From assembly GCA_015068055.1 (NCBI GenBank), contig SVLG01000086.1, positions 1 through 6,312 on the forward strand: a stretch of 6,312 bases of DNA, read 5' to 3'. Made by a program: the position numbers and the translations under genes. The notes beneath the pieces were generated by a model. It had not been told where the DNA came from and searched no databases. It saw only the letters and a list, made by a program, of their open reading frames with translations. This document shows, one piece after another, positions 1 through 6,188 of this stretch. How positions within the stretch are numbered: the stretch's first letter is position 1; the number at the start of each line of letters is the position of its first letter. Source of the stretch: Oscillospiraceae bacterium. Lineage in GTDB: Bacteria > Bacillota_A > Clostridia > Oscillospirales > Oscillospiraceae.

Positions 1-74
1 GCCACTTCGGTAAACGCGTAGGACACGTGGGCGGCAGCGGTATTGCCGTCCATAGAGAGAAGTTTTCTTGCCAT
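1..74 (-). CDS. nifJ: Pyruvate:ferredoxin (flavodoxin) oxidoreductase, N-terminal fragment
   Basis: Only the first 24 codons, read leftward from the ATG at 74-72, are in the window; the gene runs off the left edge. The peptide begins MARKLLSMDGNTAAAHVSYA and continues FTEV. This is the typical opening of single-chain pyruvate:ferredoxin oxidoreductase, where the DGN-AAAHV-YAFTEVA stretch starts domain I, part of the thiamine-pyrophosphate-dependent enzyme core. The cytoplasmic enzyme oxidises pyruvate and CoA to acetyl-CoA and CO2 and reduces ferredoxin, which fits a fermentative anaerobe. The start is supported by a good Shine-Dalgarno on the minus strand (AGGAGAT, plus-strand 81-87) six bases before the ATG, and by a promoter further upstream. 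The catalytic and iron-sulfur cluster regions lie outside the window. The call rests on a short but very characteristic sequence; a related 2-oxoacid oxidoreductase of the same family is the main alternative. Confidence 0.88.
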   Translation of the reverse strand, partial: MARKLLSMDGNTAAAHVSYAFTEV

Positions 75-117
75 TGTTTCATCTCCTATTAAAAATAAAA
101 TTAAGACGCGCAAGGCA

Positions 118-137
118 TGTATGACAAATGTCACACA
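118..137. promoter_or_regulatory. Candidate operator: inverted repeat at the predicted nifJ start site
   Basis: The sequence TGTATGACAAATGTCACACA is a near-palindrome. Its core is a perfect inverted repeat, TGACA-AA-TGTCA (122-133), and the outer TGT/ACA bases also pair, so 8 of 10 positions match between half sites. It sits directly over the start site predicted for the leftward nifJ promoter (about 138) and the first bases of its leader, where a bound repressor would block transcription. It does not match the Rex, CcpA or FNR consensus sequences as I know them, so the binding protein is unknown. The symmetry is seen; the operator role is inferred. Confidence 0.4.
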
Positions 138-144
138 CAAAGTC

Positions 145-173
145 AGTTTAGCATGAAAAACGACATATGTAAA
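145..173 (-). promoter_or_regulatory. Promoter of nifJ (sigmaA-like, extended -10)
   Basis: Read on the minus strand, a -35 box TTTACA (plus 173-168, five of six consensus bases) is followed after exactly 17 bp by a -10 box TAAACT (plus 150-145, four of six). A TG one base before the -10 makes it an extended -10 element. Transcription should start near 138, giving a leader of about 63 nt before the nifJ ATG at 74. The 20-bp inverted repeat at 118-137 begins right at that start site. Confidence 0.6.
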
Positions 174-223
174 GCCCTTTAGGTGTTAATTTTGCAGCTC
201 TCCGGCTGGAAAAAGAAAAGCAC

Positions 224-252
224 TTGTACTTTTTAATCTTCTGTAATATAAT
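224..252 (+). promoter_or_regulatory. Promoter of the Asp23-fakA operon
   Basis: A perfect -10 box TATAAT (247-252) lies 17 bp downstream of TTGTAC (224-229), a weak -35 that keeps the TTG. Start of transcription would be around 259, leaving a short leader of about 25 nt that carries the Shine-Dalgarno AAGGAAG (271-277) seven bases before the ATG at 285. The region is clearly more AT-rich than the flanking genes. This is the only convincing promoter upstream of the Asp23-family gene. Confidence 0.6.
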
Positions 253-284
253 AAGCTGTCAAATCATCGAAAGGAAGAAGCGTT

Positions 285-638
285 ATGGTCAAGCTTGCAA
301 ACGACAAGGGGTCCATCCACATTTCCACGGACGTGTTCACCTGGCTTGCCGGGGACGCTGCCACCCGCTGCTTCGGCGTGAAGGGCATGGCGGCACTCAG
401 CAAGGAGAGTGGGCTGGTGCAGCTGCTGCGCCGGGAATCCATGACCAGGGGCGTCTCGGTCCGGCCTCTGGACGATGACGGCATTGCCATTGATCTTCAC
501 ATCGTGGTGGATCACGGCGTCAACCTTGCGGCCCTTTGCGAGAGCATCCGCAACGAGGTCAGTTATAAGGTCTCCTCTTCCACGGAGGTGCCCGTGCGCC
601 GGGTCGATGTATATATAGATTCCATCGTCATGGATTAA
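285..638 (+). CDS. Asp23/Gls24 family envelope stress protein (YloU-like)
   Basis: This 117-residue protein belongs to the Asp23/Gls24 (DUF322) family. Family marks are the opening GSIHISTDVF (9-18), the CFGVKGM segment (29-35), the HIVVDHGVNL strand and turn (72-81), and the closing VRRVDVYIDSI (104-114). It has no signal peptide or membrane segment. Members are small cytoplasmic proteins; Asp23 of Staphylococcus aureus gathers at the membrane through a partner and is tied to cell-wall and alkaline stress, but the biochemical function of the YloU type is not known. The start has a well-placed Shine-Dalgarno (271-277). The gene is followed 14 bp later by fakA, a pairing common in Firmicutes (yloU-yloV in Bacillus), so the two are probably co-transcribed and may be functionally linked. 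Length is normal for the short YloU form, without the long extensions of Asp23 itself. Confidence 0.9.
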   Translation: MVKLANDKGSIHISTDVFTWLAGDAATRCFGVKGMAALSKESGLVQLLRRESMTRGVSVRPLDDDGIAIDLHIVVDHGVNLAALCESIRNEVSYKVSSSTEVPVRRVDVYIDSIVMD

Positions 639-652
639 GGGGGAGTCCTACT

Positions 653-2281
653 GTGAGAACAAGGATCAGCGGCGCCGACTTTGCGGAGATGATCCGTGCC
701 GCGTCGCTTGCTTTGACGGCTCAGCGCGAGCCCATTAATAAACTCAATGTCTTTCCTGTGCCCGACGGCGACACGGGCACCAATATGTCCCTGACCCTTT
801 CCGCCGCCGCCAGGGCGCTGGAGGGCAGCGGGGAACTGCCGCTGGGCGAGGCTGCCTCCCTTTGCTCCAATGCCCTTTTGCGGGGTGCCCGGGGCAACAG
901 CGGCGTGATCCTCTCCCTGCTGTTCCGCGGTCTTGCCAAAAGTCTTAAGGGCAGGGAGGACTGTGATGCCGCCGAGTGGGCCAGGGCCATGCGCGAGGGC
1001 GTGGATGCTGCCTACTCCGCTGTAATGAAGCCTGCCGAGGGCACCATCCTCACCGTTTCCCGCCGGCTGGCGGAGATGGCGGTGGAGGCCTCCGCCGCCT
1101 GCGGCGATGTGGAGGAGGTTCTGCAGGCCGCCATCGAGTGCGGTCGGGAGACTCTGGCGGCCACCCGGGAGATGAACCCCGTTCTCATGAAGGCCGGGGT
1201 GGTGGATGCCGGCGGCAAGGGCTGGCTCGTCATCGTGGAAACCATGCTGGAGCAGCTTCGGGGCGAATTTGTCCCTCCGGAGATCAGCGAGGAGCGGGAA
1301 AGCGCGGACTTCGCTGCCATTGAGGACGAGGAGATCACCTTTACCTACTGCACCGAGTTTATTGTCGGCCGGGAGACTGACCGGGACTGTGCGCTGATCC
1401 GGGCCTTCCTGGAGAGCATCGGCGATTCGCTGGTCTTTGTGGAGGACGAGGAGATCATCAAGGTCCATGTACATACCGACCAGCCCGGCGAGGTGCTGAC
1501 GCAGGCCCTGCTTTACGGTCCGCTGCAGACCGTGAAAATTGAGAATATGCGCAACCAGCATACCACGCTGGCCCAGGGAGTGGCCCCCGCCGAAAAGAGC
1601 GAGGCGGACTTTGCCGAAGCGGAGAAGGATGTGGGCTTTGTGGCCGTCTGTGCCGGCGAAGGGCTTTCCGAGCTTTTCGAACAGCTGGGCTGTGACCGGG
1701 TGGTTACCGGCGGCCAGACCATGAATCCCTCCACCGAGGACATCCTCTCTGCCGTCAACCGTACCCCCGCCGAGACGGTTTTTGTCTTCCCCAACAATAA
1801 GAACATCATCATGGCCGCCGAGCAGTGCATACCGCTGACGGAGAAAAAGGTCGTGGTGGTACCCACCCGCACCGTGCCTCAGGGCATCTCCGCTCTCGCT
1901 TACCGCAATCCCGATCTCTCCGTGGAGGAAATGGCCGGGGAGTTTATGGAGAGCGCGCAGCGGGTTCATACCGCCCTCGTCACATACGCCGCCCGGGACT
2001 CCTCCTTCGACGGCCACAACATCCGCGCCGGTGAGTATCTGGCGCTGCTGGACGGAGCGCTGCTGGGCAGCTTTACCAATCTTACCACCCTGCTCAAGGA
2101 GTTGAACTGGGCGCTGGAGGAGCTGGAGCCTGAATTCCTCACGGTGTACTATGGTGAGAACGTGGAGGAGAGCGAGGCCGGTCAGGTGGTGGAGAGTCTG
2201 CAGGACTGTTTTGCCGAGGCCGAGGTCTCTCTGGTCAACGGCGGTCAGCCTGTGTACTATTACATGATCTCCGCCGAGTAA
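653..2281 (+). CDS. fakA: Fatty acid kinase subunit A (DAK2/DhaL-type kinase, YloV)
   Basis: This 542-residue protein is FakA, the cytoplasmic kinase that phosphorylates fatty acids held by a FakB binding protein. The acyl-phosphate product feeds phospholipid synthesis through PlsX/PlsY. The N-terminal DhaL-like ATP domain (about 1-205) shows NVFPVPDGDTGTNM (32-45), with D38 and D40 expected to bind Mg, plus GARGNSGVI (78-86) and VDAGGKG (184-190). The middle domain (about 225-300) contains YCTEF (C233) and KVHVHTDQPG (270-279; H272, H274), residues that fit the zinc site reported for staphylococcal FakA. The C-terminal domain includes VVTGGQTMNPS (350-360) and is thought to contact FakB. Translation starts at GTG 653, behind AGGGGGAG (638-645); this gives the expected N-terminus and a normal family length. 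No FakB (DegV-family) gene is in the window. It shares the promoter of the Asp23-family gene and ends just before a hairpin. Confidence 0.93.
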   Translation: MRTRISGADFAEMIRAASLALTAQREPINKLNVFPVPDGDTGTNMSLTLSAAARALEGSGELPLGEAASLCSNALLRGARGNSGVILSLLFRGLAKSLKGREDCDAAEWARAMREGVDAAYSAVMKPAEGTILTVSRRLAEMAVEASAACGDVEEVLQAAIECGRETLAATREMNPVLMKAGVVDAGGKGWLVIVETMLEQLRGEFVPPEISEERESADFAAIEDEEITFTYCTEFIVGRETDRDCALIRAFLESIGDSLVFVEDEEIIKVHVHTDQPGEVLTQALLYGPLQTVKIENMRNQHTTLAQGVAPAEKSEADFAEAEKDVGFVAVCAGEGLSELFEQLGCDRVVTGGQTMNPSTEDILSAVNRTPAETVFVFPNNKNIIMAAEQCIPLTEKKVVVVPTRTVPQGISALAYRNPDLSVEEMAGEFMESAQRVHTALVTYAARDSSFDGHNIRAGEYLALLDGALLGSFTNLTTLLKELNWALEELEPEFLTVYYGENVEESEAGQVVESLQDCFAEAEVSLVNGGQPVYYYMISAE

Positions 2282-2291
2282 AAAAACCGTC

Positions 2292-2323
2292 AGGGCCCGC
2301 TGACCGAAAGCCAGCGGGCCTTT
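2292..2323 (+). terminator. Terminator-like hairpin after fakA (weak U-tract)
   Basis: An 11-bp stem pairs 2292-2302 with 2312-2322 (nine of the pairs are strong, GGCCCGCTG with CAGCGGGCC, extended by a G-U and an A-U pair) around a nine-base loop. It begins ten bases after the fakA stop. Only TTT follows before a run of A, so the plus-strand U-tract is short and termination may be partial. On the minus strand the stem is followed five bases later by seven T, but no leftward gene ends here. Since no clear promoter lies between this hairpin and the next gene, read-through into the downstream operon is likely. Confidence 0.6.
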
Positions 2324-2345
2324 AAAAAAACATAGGATAGAAGAT

Positions 2346-3239
2346 ATGCAGGTTAAAGAAAGACTCCCGCTGAAAAAGATATTGCCGGTTGTTGCCGCTG
2401 TTCTGGCGCTGCTGCTGATCGTGGTACTGGCCTTTCCCAGCCCCGCTGTGCAGGAGCCGGAGGCAACGCCTGCGCCGACGCCCCGGCCCACCCCTGTGCC
2501 GACGCCGACGCCGGCTCCTACACCGGAGCCGGAGATCTACCGGCCGGACAATATCTACTACCAGTATGACCCATCCCTCTTTGTCACCGATGAACGGGGG
2601 CGCATCACCTATGCCGGCGAGGGTTACACCTCCCTGACGGGCATCGACGTTTCCGAGCACCAGTACGACATCAACTGGCAGCAGGTGGCCGCCGACGGCA
2701 TCGACTTTGCCATCATCCGCAGCGGCTACCGGGGCTACAGCGCGGGCTCTCTCAACGAGGACAAGTACTTCCGTCAGAATATGGACGGCGCTACGGCCGC
2801 GGGTATCCCCATCGGTGTTTACTTTTTCTCTCAGGCTACCTCCGTCCGGGAGGCGAAGGATGAGGCGAAATATGTTCTGGAGCAGATCAAGGACTATGAC
2901 GTGACGCTGCCTGTGGTCTATGATCTGGAAATTCTCGGCCAGAACTACCGTACTTACAACATGAGCCGCCGCACCATTTATGAGTGCGCCCGGGCCTTTT
3001 GCGATACTGTGCGCGAGGCCGGGTACGAGCCTATGATCTATATGACCCAGTATCTGGGCTATCAGAAATATACCCTCCGGGAGCTGACGGACTACGGCTT
3101 CTGGTTTGCCGAGTACTATGTCCAGTATCCCAGCTTTGTCTATGACTTTGAGATCTGGCAGTATTCCGATACCGGCCGGGTGGCCGGTGTCAACGGCAAC
3201 GTGGATCTTGACCTCTGGCTGGTGCCGGAGGAGGAATAA
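2346..3239 (+). CDS. Membrane-anchored GH25 muramidase (lysozyme)
   Basis: This 297-residue protein is predicted to cut the beta-1,4 bond between N-acetylmuramic acid and N-acetylglucosamine in peptidoglycan, outside the membrane. A short basic N-terminus (1-11, with KK at 10-11) leads into one hydrophobic segment (about 12-31), then a Thr-Pro-rich linker (41-63), then a glycoside hydrolase family 25 domain (about 97-293). Family residues are visible: GIDVSEHQ (99-106, D101), the YDLE strand (192-195, D193 and E195, matching the Asp/Glu pair of Cellosyl-type enzymes), and WQYSD (271-275) with the closing VDLDLW (286-291). The N-terminus looks more like an uncleaved anchor than a secretion signal, though cleavage after SPA (32-34) is conceivable. 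There are no wall-binding repeats and no adjacent holin or phage genes, so a host remodelling role is more likely than a phage endolysin. The start follows AGGA (2334-2337). The stop overlaps the next start by one base. Confidence 0.9.
   Translation: MQVKERLPLKKILPVVAAVLALLLIVVLAFPSPAVQEPEATPAPTPRPTPVPTPTPAPTPEPEIYRPDNIYYQYDPSLFVTDERGRITYAGEGYTSLTGIDVSEHQYDINWQQVAADGIDFAIIRSGYRGYSAGSLNEDKYFRQNMDGATAAGIPIGVYFFSQATSVREAKDEAKYVLEQIKDYDVTLPVVYDLEILGQNYRTYNMSRRTIYECARAFCDTVREAGYEPMIYMTQYLGYQKYTLRELTDYGFWFAEYYVQYPSFVYDFEIWQYSDTGRVAGVNGNVDLDLWLVPEEE
2466..2534 (+). repeat. Thr-Pro coding repeat (linker of the GH25 protein)
   Basis: Residues 41-63 of the muramidase alternate proline with threonine, alanine, valine or arginine (TPAPTPRPTPVPTPTPAPTP, then EPE). 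The DNA is a degenerate run of ACG/CCG/CCT-type codons rather than an exact tandem repeat. Such linkers are extended and protease-resistant and hold an enzyme domain away from the membrane. Low-complexity tracts like this often change in length between strains. Confidence 0.75.
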
Positions 3240-3949
3240 TGTCTGTAAGGGAACTTTGGCCCGGCGGCCCTTTGTATGAGGGCGAGGGCGTGCAGACAGA
3301 CGCGCTGGCCCTGGCGGATTTCGCCGGGGCCGCTCGTGCGTCCCGTGCGGCGGACCTGGGCTGCGGCTGCGGCATTCTGCTGCTGTTGCTGGCAGAACGC
3401 TTTCCCGAAGCGCGGCTGGACGGCGTGGAGGTACGGCCTGCCGCCGCAGAGCGGGCAGGGGAGAACCTGCGCGTAAACGGCCTTGCGGAGCGCTGCCGCA
3501 TTTTTACGGCGGATCTCCGGAACAGGCCGCTGGAAAAGAACGCATACGACCTCGTGGTATCCAATCCGCCGTACTTCGCTCCCGGCCGGGGCCTCTGTTC
3601 CCCGGATGCGGACAAGGCCGCCATGCGGCAGGAGAGTGCCACGGTGGAGGAACTGTGTGCGGCGGCGGCGCCGCTGCTGCGCCATCTGGGCCGCTTCTGC
3701 GTGGTCTACCGGCCGGAGCGGCTCTATGAGCTGATGTGTGCCATGGACAGGGCAGGTCTTGCCCCCAAGCGTCTGCGCTGTGTGCAGGGCAGGGCGGAGA
3801 GTGCCCCGTCGCTCGTTCTGCTGGAAGGGCGCAAAGGGGGAAAGACGGGGCTTAGCATCGAGCCGCCGCTGATTTTGAACGACGACGCGGGCCGCTCCAG
3901 CACCGAGTGGCAGCGGATTACCCATTGGGGGGAAGGAGAGAAGACATGA
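3239..3949 (+). CDS. trmN6: tRNA1(Val) adenine-37 N6-methyltransferase-like protein (TrmN6/YabB family)
   Basis: This 236-residue class I SAM-dependent methyltransferase has motif I DLGCGCG (39-45), an acidic residue ending the next strand in DGVEV (61-65), and the amino-methylating motif NPPY (109-112) inside DLVVSNPPYFAPG. NPPY is the mark of enzymes that methylate an exocyclic amino group. Length and layout, including the start GGPLYEGEGVQTDALAL and the ending EPPLIL, fit the TrmN6 (YfiC/YabB) family, which makes m6A37 in tRNA1(Val) in Escherichia coli; the exact substrate here is inferred. In Bacillus, yabB lies close to the rsmI homologue, as here. The ATG shares one base with the muramidase stop (TAATG), and its Shine-Dalgarno GGAGGAGG (3227-3234) lies in the last muramidase codons, so the two are translationally coupled. 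The stop overlaps the rsmI start by four bases. Confidence 0.85.
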   Translation: MSVRELWPGGPLYEGEGVQTDALALADFAGAARASRAADLGCGCGILLLLLAERFPEARLDGVEVRPAAAERAGENLRVNGLAERCRIFTADLRNRPLEKNAYDLVVSNPPYFAPGRGLCSPDADKAAMRQESATVEELCAAAAPLLRHLGRFCVVYRPERLYELMCAMDRAGLAPKRLRCVQGRAESAPSLVLLEGRKGGKTGLSIEPPLILNDDAGRSSTEWQRITHWGEGEKT

Positions 3950-4788
3950 GCGGAATACTGTATCTGGTGGGCACGCCCATCGGCAATCTGGGGGACTTCT
4001 CCCCCCGGGCGGCAGAGACCCTGCGCAGCGTGGACTTTGTCGCCGCGGAGGACACCCGCGTTACCCTCAAGCTCATGAACCACTTCGACATCCACCGGCC
4101 TCTGGTCAGCTACTATGAACATAACAAGATCGAGAGTGCCGCGGTGATTATCTCCCGGCTTCTGGCCGGGGAGAGCTGCGCTCTGGTCACCGATGCGGGC
4201 ATGCCCGCCATCTCCGATCCCGGCGAGGATCTGGTGCGTCAGTGTGCGGCCAACGGCATTACCGTCGCATCGGTTCCCGGTCCCTCCGCCGTGGTGACGG
4301 CTCTGGCCATGTCGGGGCTTCCCACCCAGCGCTTTACCATGGAGGGCTTCCTGTCCACCTCCGGCAAGAGCCGCCGGGAGCATCTGGCTTCGCTCAAAGA
4401 AGAAAAACGCACCATGGTCATCTATGAGGCACCCCATAAGCTGGTGGAGACACTGAAGGACCTGCTGGACACGTTGGGCGACCGGGACGTGTCCCTGTGC
4501 CGGGAGCTTACCAAGCTCCATGAGGAGGTTGTCCGAACCACGCTGGCAGCCGCCTATGAGAAATATAAAGCCGAGCGGCCCCGGGGTGAATTTGTGCTGG
4601 TGATCCGGGGCGCCCCGGTGGAAAAGGGCCCGCGGCTCTCTCTGGAGGAGGCTATGGTCCTGCTGGAGAAATTCCGCGCCGAGGGACGCAGTCTCAAGGA
4701 AGCGGCCAAGCTGGCTGCCAATGAAAGCGGCCAGAGCAAGAACGATCTTTACCACGCGGCACTGGTACTGGAGAAAGAGGAAGAATGA
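3946..4788 (+). CDS. rsmI: 16S rRNA (cytidine-1402-2'-O)-methyltransferase RsmI
   Basis: RsmI methylates the 2'-OH of C1402 in the decoding centre of 16S rRNA and helps start-codon fidelity. This 280-residue protein has the tetrapyrrole-methylase-like fold marks: LYLVGTPIGNLGD (5-17), AAEDTR (33-38), VTDAGMPAISDPG (81-93) and the SVPGPSA loop (109-115), which form the SAM site, then FxxEGF (130-135), CRELTKLHEE (185-194) and RGEFVLVI (213-220). A short helical C-terminal domain follows (about 235-275), with the SLKEAAKLAA segment. I chose the ATG at 3946 rather than the in-frame GTG at 3907: it follows AAGGAGAG (3933-3940) and gives the standard N-terminus and length, whereas the GTG would add 13 unconserved residues. 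ATGA overlaps join it to trmN6 upstream and to the MATE gene downstream. Confidence 0.95.
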   Translation: MSGILYLVGTPIGNLGDFSPRAAETLRSVDFVAAEDTRVTLKLMNHFDIHRPLVSYYEHNKIESAAVIISRLLAGESCALVTDAGMPAISDPGEDLVRQCAANGITVASVPGPSAVVTALAMSGLPTQRFTMEGFLSTSGKSRREHLASLKEEKRTMVIYEAPHKLVETLKDLLDTLGDRDVSLCRELTKLHEEVVRTTLAAAYEKYKAERPRGEFVLVIRGAPVEKGPRLSLEEAMVLLEKFRAEGRSLKEAAKLAANESGQSKNDLYHAALVLEKEEE

Positions 4789-6188
4789 AACGGAAGGAAC
4801 TTTTTACCGCCCGGGATATGACCGAGGGGGCGCCCTGGAAGCGCATCGCCGAGTTTGCGGTGCCCATGCTGATCGGCAACATGGCCCAGCAGCTCTATAA
4901 TACCGCCGACACGGTTATTGTCGGCATCTATGTGGGGGACAATGCCCTTTCCGCTGTGGGCAGCGCTTCGCCCATTCTCAATTTGCTGCTGGCCCTCTTT
5001 GTGGGCATTGCCACGGGCGCCGGCATTTGCGTGTCCCAGTATTTTGGGGCGAGAAACCGGGAGATGCTCTCCCGCACCATCGGCAACTGCATTACCCTTT
5101 CCGCCATTGCCACGGGCCTCATCATGGTCATCGGCACCGCCGTTGCCATGCCCCTGCTGCGGCTTTTGGGCACTCCGGAGAGCATCATCTACTGGTGCGC
5201 CGACTATCTGAAGATATTCTTCCTGGGCAGCGGCGGCTTTTTCTTCTACAACATGCTCTCCGGTATCCTCCGTGGCATGGGTGACTCCCTCTCCGCACTG
5301 CTTTATCTGCTGCTGGCAACGGCGCTGAACGTGGTGCTGGATCTGGTCTTTGTGGCAAACTTCGGCATGGGCGTGCCCGGCGTGGCTCTGGCCACCGTAC
5401 TGGCCCAGTTTATCTCCTCCGTTGCCTGCCTCTGGAAGCTCCTGCAGATGCGGGACATTTTTGATCTCAATCCGGAGCAGCTGAGACTCAAAAAGAGCTG
5501 CGCCCTGCGTATCATCCGGATCGGCCTTCCCTCCGGCGCCACCCAGGCCATCTTCTCCGTAGCCATGCTGGCCGTGCAGTCCATTACCAACAGCCTTGGC
5601 GAGCTGGTCATCGCCTGCAACGTGATCATCATGCGCGTGGACGGCTTTGCCATGATGCCTAATATGTCCTTTGGTCAGGCCATGAGCGTCTACACCGGTC
5701 AGAATGTGGGCGCCCGACTGCCCGAGCGGGTGAAAAGCGGCGTGAAGCAGGGCCTGCTGCTGGCAGGCGGCACCGCTACGGTGCTGACGGTCGCCATCCT
5801 CCTCTTTGGTCATCACCTTTTCGGCATCTTTACCGAAACGGAGGAACTCATTGACCTGGCGGTGCGGATGATGCGCATTCTGGCCTTCGGCTACATCTGC
5901 GTCTCCGTAACGCAGGTGCTGGGCGGCGTGATGCGCGGCGCCGGGGATACCGTGACGCCCATGTGGATCTCCCTCTGCACCACCATTCTCATGCGTGTGC
6001 CCATGGCCTATATCATGGTGGCCCTGAGCCGCACGGAAGAATTTCCCAAGGGTCAGCCCTGGGCAATGTTTGTGTCGCTGCTGCTGGCCTGGATCACCGG
6101 TGCGCTGGTTTCCACCGTGGCTTACCGCGGCGGCAAGTGGAAGCGCAGCATGGAGCAGAGCTGGAAGCAGATGGAGGCGGAAGCATGA
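4785..6188 (+). CDS. MATE family efflux transporter
   Basis: This 467-residue integral membrane protein is a multidrug and toxic compound extrusion (MATE) transporter, which uses a Na+ or H+ gradient to export substrates, usually cationic drugs or metabolites. The start DMTEGAPWKRIAEFAVPML (11-29), then GNMAQQLYNTADTVIVG (31-47), is the standard opening of the clostridial MATE type. About twelve hydrophobic segments can be traced. The family's two-fold internal symmetry shows in paired motifs: SQYFGAR (84-90) with GQNVGAR (305-311), and RGMGDS (163-168) with RGAGDT (384-389). The C-terminus is a short basic, charged cytoplasmic tail (about 449-467). The length is normal. Substrate cannot be told from the sequence. 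The start overlaps the rsmI stop (ATGA), with a Shine-Dalgarno-like GAGG at 4777-4780, and the stop overlaps the start of nth in the same way, so it is an internal gene of the operon. Confidence 0.92.
   Translation: MKRKELFTARDMTEGAPWKRIAEFAVPMLIGNMAQQLYNTADTVIVGIYVGDNALSAVGSASPILNLLLALFVGIATGAGICVSQYFGARNREMLSRTIGNCITLSAIATGLIMVIGTAVAMPLLRLLGTPESIIYWCADYLKIFFLGSGGFFFYNMLSGILRGMGDSLSALLYLLLATALNVVLDLVFVANFGMGVPGVALATVLAQFISSVACLWKLLQMRDIFDLNPEQLRLKKSCALRIIRIGLPSGATQAIFSVAMLAVQSITNSLGELVIACNVIIMRVDGFAMMPNMSFGQAMSVYTGQNVGARLPERVKSGVKQGLLLAGGTATVLTVAILLFGHHLFGIFTETEELIDLAVRMMRILAFGYICVSVTQVLGGVMRGAGDTVTPMWISLCTTILMRVPMAYIMVALSRTEEFPKGQPWAMFVSLLLAWITGALVSTVAYRGGKWKRSMEQSWKQMEAEA

Noticed and set aside
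195..208. Small hairpin CAGC/GCTG in the divergent intergenic region
   Set aside because: A four-base stem with a six-base loop and no T-tract is expected by chance; it is not a terminator.
2232..2260. Possible promoter inside the end of fakA (TGGTCA-17-TACTAT)
   Set aside because: Each box matches only four of six bases, it lies within coding sequence, and it is upstream of the terminator-like hairpin, so it would not obviously serve the muramidase operon.
635..2491. A 618-codon open frame on the minus strand, longer than fakA itself
   Set aside because: It lies antisense to fakA, whose family motifs are unmistakable, and runs through the hairpin region. The frame stays open because of GC-rich codon bias on the coding strand; its product is His/Gly/Leu-rich with no family pattern.
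2346..3239. GH25 protein as a phage endolysin marking a prophage
   Set aside because: There is no holin, tail or integrase gene beside it, it carries a membrane anchor and Pro-Thr linker, and it is embedded in a housekeeping operon with matching codon use.
3907..3945. Alternative upstream GTG start for rsmI
   Set aside because: It would add 13 residues not typical of RsmI and increase overlap with trmN6, whereas the ATG at 3946 has an AAGGAG site at proper spacing.
3724..5816. Long antisense open frames (3724-4755 and 4749-5816)
   Set aside because: They are mirror frames of rsmI and the MATE gene with the same His/Gln/Gly-rich composition and no recognisable motif or credible start site.
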